Positions 8,673-16,535 of a stretch of DNA of 18,034 nt are shown piece by piece. Positions within the stretch are counted from its first letter, which is position 1. The number at the start of each line of letters is the position of its first letter. The DNA comes from Thermoplasmata archaeon M9B1D. Its GTDB lineage: Archaea > Thermoplasmatota > E2 > DHVEG-1. The stretch covers positions 1 through 18,034 of the forward strand of contig MUGC01000007.1 of assembly GCA_002900535.1 (NCBI GenBank). Direction: 5' to 3'. The translations under genes and the position numbers were made by a program. The notes below the pieces were generated by a model that searched no databases, was not told the origin of the DNA, and saw only the letters and a list, made by a program, of their open reading frames with translations.

Positions 8673-8951
8673 TTAAAGCAGTCCAACATCTGTTACTTCT
8701 GCAGTTTCTACATCTTTTATCTTTGAAATTTCCTCAGCAATTGGATCAAGCCCACCCTGGCCTGCTTTATCTGGAATTACGACTGTAAGATTTATTCCTC
8801 TGAGACCAAATGCAACGTTTTTAATTTCAATGTTTCCAACTCTTGCTGGCGATTTGACTAATGTTTTGATTTTTTCCATCATTTGATTTAATTCATCGTC
8901 TTTCAAAATACCAGTTGGCATAATACGAATAAGACCAACTACATCACCCAT
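8673..8951 (-). CDS. Translation elongation factor aEF-1beta
   Basis: Nucleotide exchange factor that recycles GDP-bound aEF-1A. The 92 residues match the archaeal EF-1B family: an MGDVVGLIRIMPTG start, PARVGNIEIKNVAFGLRGI in the centre, and a VETAEVTDVGLL tail. The start at 8951 is chosen over in-frame ATGs at 8960 and 8987, because GGAGG (8961-8965) lies 9 nt before 8951 but directly abuts 8960, and because homologues begin MGxVV. It follows the zinc-ribbon gene by 16 nt, a pairing that I believe is common in archaea, so the two are probably one transcript. Confidence 0.93.
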   Translation of the reverse strand: MGDVVGLIRIMPTGILKDDELNQMMEKIKTLVKSPARVGNIEIKNVAFGLRGINLTVVIPDKAGQGGLDPIAEEISKIKDVETAEVTDVGLL

Positions 8952-8967
8952 TTTATACATCCTCCAT

Positions 8968-9132
8968 TTATGGTCCTGTAAATCCACATTTCTGACATGT
9001 ATATTTTATGCTTTGCTCTCTACAATTTTGGCATCGGCCAATTATTTCTTCACAGCTTGGACATGGAAATGTTGTAGATCCGCGTTTTAATAAGCCTTTT
9101 CCGCATGAAATGCATTTATCCGATTTTTCCAT
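8968..9132 (-). CDS. Small archaeal zinc-ribbon protein (HVO_2753/DUF1610-like)
   Basis: A 54-residue frame from ATG 9132 to TAA 8968. It carries four CxxC pairs: C7/C10, C24/C27, C34/C37 and C46/C49. These would bind two zinc ions in rubredoxin-like knuckles, with segments such as CISCGKG and CQKCGFTGP. Size, cysteine pattern and position just before aEF-1beta match the small archaeal zinc-finger family typified by Haloferax HVO_2753. The molecular role is not established, and a link to translation is inferred from the neighbour. No strong ribosome site is seen, so a short-leader or leaderless mRNA is possible. A TATA-like stretch lies at 9181-9190 (minus), with a second A/T stretch near 9154-9164. 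Confidence 0.88.
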   Translation of the reverse strand: MEKSDKCISCGKGLLKRGSTTFPCPSCEEIIGRCQNCREQSIKYTCQKCGFTGP

Positions 9133-9180
9133 GTTTTTGGCTGAATACTAATCCTATATTTAATACTGACGCTTAACAAT

Positions 9181-9190
9181 CTATAAATAC
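9181..9190 (-). promoter_or_regulatory. Candidate promoter of the zinc-ribbon/aEF-1beta unit
   Basis: GTATTTATAG on the minus strand lies about 50 nt before ATG 9132, giving a predicted leader of about 25 nt. A closer A/T stretch (GTATTAAATATAG, about 9154-9166) is an alternative. The choice is unresolved. Confidence 0.35.
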
Positions 9191-9200
9191 TAAAAATATT

Positions 9201-9215
9201 AAAGAAAAAAAGAAA
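9201..9215 (-). terminator. U-rich terminator of the C25 peptidase gene
   Basis: TTTCTTTTTTTCTTT on the minus strand begins 11 nt after the peptidase stop. It separates the peptidase from the downstream zinc-ribbon/aEF-1beta promoter and fits an archaeal oligo-U terminator. Confidence 0.5.
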
Positions 9216-9225
9216 TTAATTTTGA

Positions 9226-11139
9226 TTAGGATTCTCCAAGTTTTATACTTGGATCTCCAAACAAAGTCCATTCTTCAATTGTTTTTCTGTCTATTTGATC
9301 TTTGTGAACATTGCCAATTATGTTTATGTAATCGGTTATTGCTTGAGAATGCATTTCCCCTATTACATCAATGCTTTGATTGGCATATGCATCAATTAAT
9401 CTTGGTTCAATCCAACCACCAATACCTAACGGTGCAGCCTCACCAGTATACCCGTAACCAAGACCAGAGTTACCTGTTGATCCTATTGCTCCTCCACCTT
9501 TTTGCATAACAAGCCAATCGCAGAATTCTCTTGGTACCCATTCCTTATAATAAAATCTAAATGGCGTCTTGAAGAAATATCCAGCTATTCCATATTCTAG
9601 GATATCTCTGATGATGTTTGACATTGTTGTGTTAAATTGACCATTGTGGCATCCTCCAACAATAATTACAGGAAGTTTATATCCATTTTTAAGCTTCGGC
9701 ATATCTTGAAGTATTAGTCCATCGATCATTCCTTCTTCTGTTTCTGCATCTGGTAAGAAATTTCCCCAATAAGCTGGATTGCCATGTCCTGCCATATGAA
9801 TAAGCCCTGCTCCGCTTGTTATAGCATTTATTACGTCTTGTTTGCTGCTAAAACCCCCGTTAGAAGTCCATAATCTTTGAACATTAAATCCAATACTTTC
9901 TAAAAGATTTGCAGAAACATTTGTTTCTAGCTCACCTTCATAAAAACCAGAGTTGTCTCCTCGGGATGGTGGGAAAGTATCACCTGAGATAACAACCGCG
10001 TTTTTGAACCATGAATCATCAACCGTAGTTTCATATTTTATAATTTTATCAACAACTATGTCTACTTCAAAATCATATCTAAAAGAGATTCTACCAATAG
10101 AAACATCTGGATAGTAATCAGGTTTGTCACTTTTACTAGCAAACATTGAATATTCAGCAAATATGCCATTCCCGTTTGAATCCCAATCTTCAAAAACTAT
10201 TTCTTCTGTATCTGGATCTATTTTAAATATATCTGAGTAATAAAGATCACTTGCATATCCTGCCTCCCAATTATCATCGTTATGCGTTACTCTTTCAGGT
10301 ATATACCAATTGAATGTTTGACCTTTTCTTCCTCCAGCAAGTAAAACATATTTAATGTTATAAGTTTCTTTCATATCGTATATGCAGAGTTTTATTTTTT
10401 CAGGATCATCTCTACCAGATGAGTATGTTTGATATATTTCTTCTGTAGTTTTAAGAATAGTTTTTGTTCCTATGCTATTTTTATGATCCACAAGCGTCTG
10501 CAGTTTATCAGCAAATTTTTCAGGAGCGATAATTAACAGGTCATATTCTTCCAAAACTGAGAAATAAGGATGATCTGGTTTCTGATATTCAATCTGAATT
10601 TCTATTTCATCGTCAGGTAGCAGTAATATGTCTGATGCTGGGGAGTATTGAGGTACTATCTTAGTATTAACTATTAAAACATTTTCTCCATTTATCATCC
10701 CAACTCCTTTAGTTACATAATAAGGTTCATCTGGGTAAAAACTAACGCTATTATAGACATTCTCATCTATTAATTCGACTTTCTCTGTTTTAATTGTATC
10801 TGAAAGCGGTAAGGCTTTAGGTGAAGGTTGTATTTTACTAGTGAGTTTTTCTTCATATATGTTATAGTTGATATCTATGTTTTTTATTTTTGTTCCAAGT
10901 GGGAATGTAAATGTTTTCGTTATCATCGGAAGCATTGGTTTTCCTTCTTCCAGGAGAAATGACTCAGATTCTTTAAGATTAACAGTTACGTATTGGTCTT
11001 TTTGTATAATTGTTGGTTTTGAAATTGTTATTTTTTCGTTTCTCAAATCAGTTACATCTATATCTGTTGCTGTTATTGATGCTCCTAATCCACTTATTAA
11101 TAAAATTCCTACTAAAACTATTGACAAATATTTTTTCAA
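9226..11139 (-). CDS. Secreted gingipain-like cysteine peptidase (family C25)
   Basis: Predicted extracellular endopeptidase. Numbering here is from ATG 11154 (642 residues). It has an N-terminal signal peptide (hydrophobic core about 9-29), a beta-rich propeptide-like region (about 30-200), then the caspase-fold C25 domain. The catalytic pair is visible: H457 in LIHMAGHGNP and C502 in IIVGGCHNG. DWDSNGNG (323-330) resembles a calcium-binding loop. It ends soon after LFGDPSIKL, with no Ig-like tail, sorting motif or membrane anchor. TTG at 11139 (residue 6) is chosen as start because GGAGG (11149-11153) lies inside the apparent ATG start and 9 nt before that TTG. This gives 637 residues beginning MKKYLSIVLVGILLI, a typical signal peptide. 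Archaeal C25 enzymes are known from sediment Thermoplasmatota and are linked to detrital protein breakdown. A role in maturation of surface proteins is also possible. Confidence 0.88.
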   Translation of the reverse strand: MKKYLSIVLVGILLISGLGASITATDIDVTDLRNEKITISKPTIIQKDQYVTVNLKESESFLLEEGKPMLPMITKTFTFPLGTKIKNIDINYNIYEEKLTSKIQPSPKALPLSDTIKTEKVELIDENVYNSVSFYPDEPYYVTKGVGMINGENVLIVNTKIVPQYSPASDILLLPDDEIEIQIEYQKPDHPYFSVLEEYDLLIIAPEKFADKLQTLVDHKNSIGTKTILKTTEEIYQTYSSGRDDPEKIKLCIYDMKETYNIKYVLLAGGRKGQTFNWYIPERVTHNDDNWEAGYASDLYYSDIFKIDPDTEEIVFEDWDSNGNGIFAEYSMFASKSDKPDYYPDVSIGRISFRYDFEVDIVVDKIIKYETTVDDSWFKNAVVISGDTFPPSRGDNSGFYEGELETNVSANLLESIGFNVQRLWTSNGGFSSKQDVINAITSGAGLIHMAGHGNPAYWGNFLPDAETEEGMIDGLILQDMPKLKNGYKLPVIIVGGCHNGQFNTTMSNIIRDILEYGIAGYFFKTPFRFYYKEWVPREFCDWLVMQKGGGAIGSTGNSGLGYGYTGEAAPLGIGGWIEPRLIDAYANQSIDVIGEMHSQAITDYINIIGNVHKDQIDRKTIEEWTLFGDPSIKLGES

Positions 11140-11157
11140 TTTTTTCGCCTCCATAAA

Positions 11158-11173
11158 ATTAACATATGTTAAT
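11158..11173. promoter_or_regulatory. Perfect 16-bp palindrome at the predicted C25 peptidase transcription start
   Basis: ATTAACATATGTTAAT is a perfect inverted repeat without spacer, located between the TATA-like box (11184-11193) and the ribosome site. The expected transcription start, about 26 nt from the box, falls inside it. This is typical of a dimeric repressor operator. The binding protein is unknown. Confidence 0.55.
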
Positions 11174-11183
11174 AATATATAAT

Positions 11184-11205
11184 CTATTTAAGCTTTTTGC
11201 ACTAA
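11184..11205 (-). promoter_or_regulatory. Promoter of the C25 peptidase gene
   Basis: On the minus strand GCTTAAATAG (11184-11193) is a TATA-like box, preceded by TTAGTGCAAA (11196-11205). Read on the plus strand these are CTATTTAAGC and TTTGCACTAA, the same two 10-mers found before the winged-helix regulator at 7921-7957. Confidence 0.5.
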
Positions 11206-11279
11206 TTTCATAAAATCAAATATTTATAAATAAAAAATCGTAATATTCTCTAATTAATTGCACGAAAGATTTCAAAATT

Positions 11280-11292
11280 AAAAAAAGAAGAA
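11280..11292 (-). terminator. U-rich terminator of the flippase-like gene
   Basis: On the minus strand, CTTCTTCTTTTTTT lies about 35 nt after the flippase-like stop and ends in seven T. It fits an archaeal U-run terminator. The rest of the interval from 11205 to 11324 is AT-rich with no gene, RNA or repeat that I can support. Confidence 0.4.
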
Positions 11293-11324
11293 GTTCATAA
11301 TATTAAAAATACCAATCTTTTAAA

Positions 11325-12479
11325 TTACACTTTTTTTTCAATTTTAACCTCTTGTTTTTTGATTATATCCATACTAAAAGACGCAACTGATTTAAATATA
11401 CGATATTGGAAAAATGCACCTACTATAATATTAACAAAATATGTCATCAATTTATAAAATAAAACAAAAATACCGGTTAAAGCAAGTAAAGCTTGATCAA
11501 AACCAAGAACTCCTACCAGAGGATGACCATAAACAACAAGAGCATTGCTAATAACAAAACTATATAGACCTGCGACACCTAACTCCGTAACCCCAGCACT
11601 ACCAGGAGTCGTCGGCATCATAATAATAATTATTAAAAAAACTTGAGCAGCCATAGAATAAACTATGTTGTGATTTATTCCCATTCCAAAAAGAACCATT
11701 GATGCAATAAGCCAAGAAAAAACCCACATAATAAAAGTCAAAAAACCTGCAGATAAAAAAACACCTTTTTTCTTTTTTAAAAAAACCATCATACTACAAT
11801 GAAAATTATCAACTTCCTGATTAATTCTAGAAATCACTCTACTTTTTTTCTCATTTTTTTTAGAAAATCTGCTAAGTTTTTCATTAATCCAAATCAATAA
11901 TCCTTTTACTCTTTGTGGTCTGAAAATCGCATATAAAAACAAAAAAATAGTAATAAGAAAAATAATAATTCCAATGGTAATACCAATGTTAATATAAGAA
12001 ATATCAATTTTATCTCTAAAAATAAAAAAAGCAAAAGGAACACAAATAAGTAAAAATATGGCATCGAGTAAACGCTCTCCAAGAACACTCGCGGTTGCAC
12101 AACCAAAACTCAGACCATCTTTATTTAAAAGATATATACGTACAGGTTCACCCCCGGCCATACTTGGAGTGATACCTGCAAGGAAAAGATTGGCCATTAC
12201 AATTTTTATCGACTCCCACCAACTTATCTTAATTAAAGGTTCAACAGCATTACTCAAGACCTTTAAACGAAGACCCCAAAAACTCCAACTAATAAAGTTA
12301 AAAATAAATGCTAATATAAAAAATTCATATTGAATCCTTATTGTCTTTATTTTCTCGATATCCTCTGGTTTGATAGTAAAATAAAGTATAACTAAAATAA
12401 AAATAATGCTAAGTAAAATACTTACAACTATTGGGATTTTCATTGTTTTTTGTTTTTTTCCTTTTTTTTCCACAAACAC
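11325..12479 (-). CDS. UPF0104 / lysylphosphatidylglycerol-synthase-like (flippase-like) membrane protein
   Basis: A polytopic membrane protein of up to 384 residues with about eight hydrophobic segments (near 15-36, 50-70, 86-103, 136-154, 163-187, 241-264, 273-290, 325-356). Family motifs are TPSMAGGEPVRIYLL (104-118), GERLLDAIF (134-142) and TTPGSAGVTELG (290-301). The family (pfam03706-like, also the membrane part of AglD-type proteins) is associated with lipid-linked sugar or phospholipid handling at the membrane. The exact substrate is unknown. The C-terminus is Lys-rich. GTG at 12479 gives the longest form. ATG at 12443 (residue 13, MKIPIVVS) is equally plausible, because the TATA-like box near 12491-12500 would start mRNA around 12470. 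It sits beside glycosyltransferases, supporting a surface-glycan role. Confidence 0.82.
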   Translation of the reverse strand: MFVEKKGKKQKTMKIPIVVSILLSIIFILVILYFTIKPEDIEKIKTIRIQYEFFILAFIFNFISWSFWGLRLKVLSNAVEPLIKISWWESIKIVMANLFLAGITPSMAGGEPVRIYLLNKDGLSFGCATASVLGERLLDAIFLLICVPFAFFIFRDKIDISYINIGITIGIIIFLITIFLFLYAIFRPQRVKGLLIWINEKLSRFSKKNEKKSRVISRINQEVDNFHCSMMVFLKKKKGVFLSAGFLTFIMWVFSWLIASMVLFGMGINHNIVYSMAAQVFLIIIIMMPTTPGSAGVTELGVAGLYSFVISNALVVYGHPLVGVLGFDQALLALTGIFVLFYKLMTYFVNIIVGAFFQYRIFKSVASFSMDIIKKQEVKIEKKV

Positions 12480-12489
12480 GATATTTTTA

Positions 12490-12502
12490 GTTTATTATAT
12501 TT
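12490..12502. promoter_or_regulatory. A/T-rich TATA-like box in the divergent flippase / radical SAM intergenic region
   Basis: GTTTATTATATTT is the best TATA-like stretch in the 94-nt divergent gap and could serve either direction. Toward the flippase gene it favours the ATG at 12443. Toward the radical SAM gene it gives a leader of roughly 50 nt. Assignment is tentative. Confidence 0.35.
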
Positions 12503-12573
12503 GACTTATGGTATTTCAGACAAAAAAACTTATCAGGGGAAAACTATTCACCAGTTAAATCAAGTGGTATTCT

Positions 12574-13524
12574 ATGAAAATACTTCCGATTAGCAAATAC
12601 TTGAAGACTGTAAACTACGCATTACAAAATAAAATTGCAGGAGAATGCATATATCCTTTTTATGCTTCATACAAGATAACGCATCGTTGTAGTTTAAAAT
12701 GTAACTTTTGTAATGTTTGGATGGAAGATACACCTGATCTAAAAACAGAGGGTGTAAAACAAGTAATAGACAACATTGCTGAAAGCAGCATAGTAGTATT
12801 AAGTTTAGAAGGTGGAGACCCTCTTGTAAGAAAGGATTTAGGTGAAATTCTAAAACATGCATCTACAAAACCATTTACACTTTTCTTTACAACTAATGGG
12901 CATCTACTTAAAAAAAGACCCATGGGAGAATATGGCAAATACATAGACTATCTACATATCAGTATAGATGAAGGGCATGGCAATTTAGAATTTTTTGACA
13001 ATCTCGAACTTTACCAAAGCTATGGACCTGAGATATGCATTCAAATAGTTGTAACACGTGATACAATGGATACTTTAGAAGATAAAGTTAAGAGAGTTTA
13101 TGAGGTAAATGCAAGGACTGTTGTAATGCCAGCGTGTCATCTGGATGGAACAGATGACTTTTATCCCGGTCCAAAAGAGTTTAAAAAACTTATAATAGAC
13201 TTAAAAAAGAAATATCCAAATACAATTACAACGCCAATAGGTTATCTTGACAATATCAACAAACCACATGGTTGTAGCACTTCATCAATTATAATAGACA
13301 GTGACGGGGGACTTTTTTATCCCTGCAGAACAGTTGGAAAAAGATTAACAGATCTTACAAAGCAAAAATTATTGGAATTCTTAAAATCAAATGAAGCAAA
13401 AAAAGCACGGGAATTGATGAGAAAGTGTCCTCGTGCTTGCGGTTGGTATCAATATTTTGCAACTGATGTTTTTGCTAGCCCAAGTACAATTACATCTTCT
13501 CTAGGTCCATATATATTTAAGTAG
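12574..13524 (+). CDS. Radical SAM protein with a C-terminal SPASM/twitch-like Cys set
   Basis: The 316 residues contain the CX3CX2C iron-sulfur motif (C39, C43, C46 in HRCSLKCNFCNVW), which binds the 4Fe-4S cluster that cleaves S-adenosylmethionine. LSLEGGDPLVRKDL (77-90) is the SAM-binding GGE/DP strand, and FFTTNG (104-109) follows. C234, C251, C285 and C289 at the C-terminus, with IIIDSDGGLFYPC between the first two, look like a twitch/SPASM domain holding one auxiliary cluster. The substrate is unknown. Relatives act on peptides, lipids (HpnH-like enzymes) and cofactors. Its position between a flippase-like protein and glycosyltransferases suggests modification of a lipid or surface glycan, but that is inference. 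A weak AGTGGT ribosome site precedes ATG. The 3' end overlaps the convergent GT4 gene by 8 bp. Confidence 0.85.
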   Translation: MKILPISKYLKTVNYALQNKIAGECIYPFYASYKITHRCSLKCNFCNVWMEDTPDLKTEGVKQVIDNIAESSIVVLSLEGGDPLVRKDLGEILKHASTKPFTLFFTTNGHLLKKRPMGEYGKYIDYLHISIDEGHGNLEFFDNLELYQSYGPEICIQIVVTRDTMDTLEDKVKRVYEVNARTVVMPACHLDGTDDFYPGPKEFKKLIIDLKKKYPNTITTPIGYLDNINKPHGCSTSSIIIDSDGGLFYPCRTVGKRLTDLTKQKLLEFLKSNEAKKARELMRKCPRACGWYQYFATDVFASPSTITSSLGPYIFK

Positions 13525-14638
13525 AATACTTTTCCTTTCCTTCTAATATCCTTTTATATAACTCTTCAGTTTGTTTTGAAATTTTATCCCAACTATGATT
13601 TTTAACAACGTAATCACGCGCATCCATCCCGATTTTCTTTTTAAGTTTTTCATCACTAATTACACGAATACAAATATCCGCAATTTCCTTTTCAGTATAA
13701 TCTTTCATTAAAATTCCCCGGTCATCACCTAAAATTTTTTTTGCGTTACCCACATCTGAAGAAACAACAGGTAAACCACATGCCATCGCTTCCATAATTG
13801 TGAAACTTGCATTCTCGCCTCTAGATGGAAAAACAACTACATCTGCAGCACGCATATATTTAACAAGTTCTTTATCAGATACAAAACCAGTCATAACAAT
13901 ATCTTGATTATTATCGGTCATGCGTTTCAGTTTATTATATTGATTGCCTGTTCCAACAATAATCAGTTTCACATCTTTAATTTTATCTTTAATAAGCGAG
14001 AAACTACGTACTAAAAGTTCTACATTTTTCTGATAATGCAGACGACCGAAGTATAAAATAATTTTTTTATTTTTAAATCTCTCATTAATTTTTGATTTAC
14101 CTGGTGAAAACCTTTTTATATCTACACCATTAGGGATGAAAACAAGTTTTTCGTTAGGAATCTTCCATTTTTCAAAAATAGGTATATAATCCTCATTAAC
14201 ACAAATTATTTTATCAACTTTTTTTCCAATATATTTTGTTACTTTCTTGATAAATTGCTTATATATGTTTGCAGTTAAATCATTTGCTTTAATTTCAAGA
14301 AGATAATGACACGTCATAATAGTTGGAAATTTGTTTTTTTTAAGAAAACCATGAATAAATGTAAAAAGTGGACTATGAAAATGAACTATATCTATTTTTT
14401 CTTTTAAAAATAACTCTTCGAGTTCTTTATAAGAACCCGGAGTATTAACAAAAAAAATTTCCCACAAGGATTTAAGACGCGGCACATGATAGTAATTATA
14501 TCCATTTTCATGCTGATAACCAGTTTTTTTAGTATTACCTGTAACAATAAGTGTATCCGATTTTAAACCTTTTACAAGTTCTATTGCATGTGTGTAAGCA
14601 CCACCTTCTTTGTATGTAGTAATTTCTGCTATTTTCAT
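13517..14638 (-). CDS. Glycosyltransferase family 4 (GT-B fold)
   Basis: Transfers a sugar from an activated donor to a glycan or lipid-linked acceptor at the cytoplasmic membrane face. The 373 residues show an N-terminal acceptor domain with EGGAYTH (11-17), then the donor domain with FIPNGVDIKRFSPG (167-180), YFGRLHYQKNVELL (196-209), IIVGTG (226-231) and the EX7E motif E275-E283 in ENASFTIMEAMACGLPVV. An in-frame ATG at 14731 would add 31 residues inside the upstream gene. ATG at 14638 is preferred because the protein then begins MKIAEITTY as in homologues and AGAGG lies 6 nt upstream, overlapping the preceding TAG. It is the third gene of the operon with the GT-C-like protein and the MJ1255-type transferase. 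The sugar is not predictable. Confidence 0.9.
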   Translation of the reverse strand: MKIAEITTYKEGGAYTHAIELVKGLKSDTLIVTGNTKKTGYQHENGYNYYHVPRLKSLWEIFFVNTPGSYKELEELFLKEKIDIVHFHSPLFTFIHGFLKKNKFPTIMTCHYLLEIKANDLTANIYKQFIKKVTKYIGKKVDKIICVNEDYIPIFEKWKIPNEKLVFIPNGVDIKRFSPGKSKINERFKNKKIILYFGRLHYQKNVELLVRSFSLIKDKIKDVKLIIVGTGNQYNKLKRMTDNNQDIVMTGFVSDKELVKYMRAADVVVFPSRGENASFTIMEAMACGLPVVSSDVGNAKKILGDDRGILMKDYTEKEIADICIRVISDEKLKKKIGMDARDYVVKNHSWDKISKQTEELYKRILEGKEKYST

Positions 14639-14645
14639 AGGTCCT

Positions 14646-16520
14646 CTATTTAAAATAACTGTTTTCAATATATGTCCAGTTAATTTCATAAACTTCCGCC
14701 CAATAAACTGGTTCAAGAGTTTCCGAATCATAATTCATAGATTCATTTCTATAAACAAGGTTAAAAGGTTGCTTCAAGATTTTATCATAACCTCCAGTCC
14801 AGGTTTCGTTTGTCATATGGATTCCTTCTTTCCTTATTCCGACGTGGACAACATCATTTTTCATTATACTATCAACAAATATATGAGTGATTTTACTATA
14901 GTTTTTACCAAAGCCTATTAGTTCATCAATATATTCACTTGTATCTTCAGCCGACCAAATTTTTTCTGTTTCATCTTTTGTTGTTTTGAAACCTCGCGAC
15001 TCGATCATTCTTTCTAGACGATGATCTGACGCTATTAAACTTTTGTTTTTATCAAGATTTTCATTGATCCAATCGATGGCATTCAAATCTTCTCTTGTTA
15101 TTATTTCATTTGATTGATCCAAAGTAGTCGGAAGAGGATAAACAGATGTTGCAAGTGAAATAACAAGTAACAAAGTAAAAAGTATATGAATTAAACGTTT
15201 TTTTTGTGAAATATTTACCTTTTTCGATAAATATTCAATAAAAAAATCTTTTTTATTAGTAAGTTTAGAAAATAAGACTTTATATTCAGGATCTGAAAAA
15301 ATTGATCCTATACCATAAACAGCAATTAATGCAAGTGGATAAATCATATATTCTAAAAGTCGGTGTGGATATATCGAGCTACTACCTATAAAATTAGCAA
15401 TAGTGCCATATAAAAACAAAATTATTAACCCCAAAAGCCAACCTCGAATTAAAAAACCGTTTTTAATAAAACGAGTATGTCTAAAACCTACAACTCCTAA
15501 CGAAATAACAATTAATAGTGGCATAGCCCATATTATAGAAATAGGGTTAAAACTAAAATCTAAACTGGGAATTTTAATAAATGAAAAAATTAGCAATAAA
15601 GATAAACATATAACAAACGCAATAATGAATATATTAAAACTCTCTCTTTGAGTTTGCCTCTTTTTTTCCTTTCCGATAAATAAATTTTTTTTCCTTTTTA
15701 GCCAAATAAAACCTAAAGATGCAAAAAAGAAAATATAAAATAAAATAATTACCAAATTTGATTTAAAAGCTATCGGACCGATAGTAAAACCATTATTCAT
15801 AAAACTATTATACACAGTTGTTGCAACAGTTGCCCAATAAACAAAAGCCAACCCGCTCGTAATTATGATAATAAAAATATCTCTCTTTATTGTAACAGTC
15901 CATTTTTCTTGATAAAAATTTTCAAAAAATATAATAAAAAATAATGAAATAATATAAATAAATGTTGAAAAATGATGTGACATTATTAGCAAGCTTGTTG
16001 AAATAAATAATGGTATTAAATAACTAAAACTCTGTCGAAATTTAATAAATAAATATATCGATAACAACAAGAAAAAATGCCCTATAGTTAATGGAGAGGC
16101 ATGTGATAGTTGATTAACATGAAATGGTAAAACTGCAAGAAAAAGAGAAGATACAATCGCAATTTTTTTATTTTTTGTTAACTCCCAAATCAAAAAATAA
16201 TAAATAAAAATTGTTAATCCACCAAATATTGGAACAAGCTTTGGCATAAGGATAACTACATCAATACCTGTAATCCAATGTGCAAAGGCATTAATTGCAT
16301 ACAGTACAGGAAATTCATTATATGAGCTGCCCCAACCTGAATATGCAGGAAATAATTGGTTGCTCGTAATAACTGAATTTGTAATTCCGCTATATATCCC
16401 AAAATCGCATCCCCAAGCAGCATAAACCCATCCTGGAATAGATCTTATAATTATCGCAATACTTGTAATTAATATCAACCAGAAAATCCAGTTCTTGTAA
16501 AAATTATTGAACCTTGAAAT
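14646..16520 (-). CDS. Polytopic GT-C-like membrane glycosyltransferase, probable ATT start
   Basis: An integral membrane protein of about 624 residues with roughly 11-12 hydrophobic segments and an outward C-terminal domain (about the last 140 residues, from DWINENLDKNKS). An early loop holds WGCDFGIYSG, an acidic motif in the place where GT-C enzymes carry their catalytic D/E. The WWDYG motif of STT3/AglB oligosaccharyltransferases is absent, so a lipid-sugar-dependent transferase of the PMT/ArnT-like group is more likely. No ATG, GTG or TTG follows the perfect AGGAGGT (16528-16534) at a usable distance. The ATT at 16518-16520, 8 nt after GGAGG, gives ISRFNNFYKNWIFWLILITS, restoring a basic N-tail and a full first membrane helix. 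The TTG at 16478 would cut that helix. The stop is 7 nt before the GT4 start. The class is fairly sure. The substrate is unknown. Confidence 0.75.
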   Translation of the reverse strand: MSRFNNFYKNWIFWLILITSIAIIIRSIPGWVYAAWGCDFGIYSGITNSVITSNQLFPAYSGWGSSYNEFPVLYAINAFAHWITGIDVVILMPKLVPIFGGLTIFIYYFLIWELTKNKKIAIVSSLFLAVLPFHVNQLSHASPLTIGHFFLLLSIYLFIKFRQSFSYLIPLFISTSLLIMSHHFSTFIYIISLFFIIFFENFYQEKWTVTIKRDIFIIIITSGLAFVYWATVATTVYNSFMNNGFTIGPIAFKSNLVIILFYIFFFASLGFIWLKRKKNLFIGKEKKRQTQRESFNIFIIAFVICLSLLLIFSFIKIPSLDFSFNPISIIWAMPLLIVISLGVVGFRHTRFIKNGFLIRGWLLGLIILFLYGTIANFIGSSSIYPHRLLEYMIYPLALIAVYGIGSIFSDPEYKVLFSKLTNKKDFFIEYLSKKVNISQKKRLIHILFTLLLVISLATSVYPLPTTLDQSNEIITREDLNAIDWINENLDKNKSLIASDHRLERMIESRGFKTTKDETEKIWSAEDTSEYIDELIGFGKNYSKITHIFVDSIMKNDVVHVGIRKEGIHMTNETWTGGYDKILKQPFNLVYRNESMNYDSETLEPVYWAEVYEINWTYIENSYFK

Positions 16521-16526
16521 AACTTG

Positions 16527-16535
16527 AACCTCCTA
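16527..16535 (-). promoter_or_regulatory. Strong ribosome binding site before a putative ATT start
   Basis: On the minus strand TAGGAGGTT contains AGGAGGT, the best ribosome-site match in this operon. Its TAG closes a 7-codon frame (ATG at 16556, MEYSLKN) that is in phase with the downstream membrane-protein gene. Confidence 0.6.

Noticed and set aside
11206..11324. Possible RNA gene or small gene in the gap between the C25 peptidase and flippase-like genes
   Set aside because: The stretch is A/T-rich with a U-run terminator only. No tRNA-like fold or coding frame above about 15 codons was seen.
14639..14731. Longer N-terminus for the GT4 gene starting at ATG 14731
   Set aside because: It would overlap the upstream coding region, adds residues unlike the family, and ATG 14638 has its own ribosome site and a canonical GT-B start.
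14646..16520. STT3/AglB oligosaccharyltransferase
   Set aside because: The size and topology are similar but the WWDYG catalytic motif is absent, so only a general GT-C-like call is supported.
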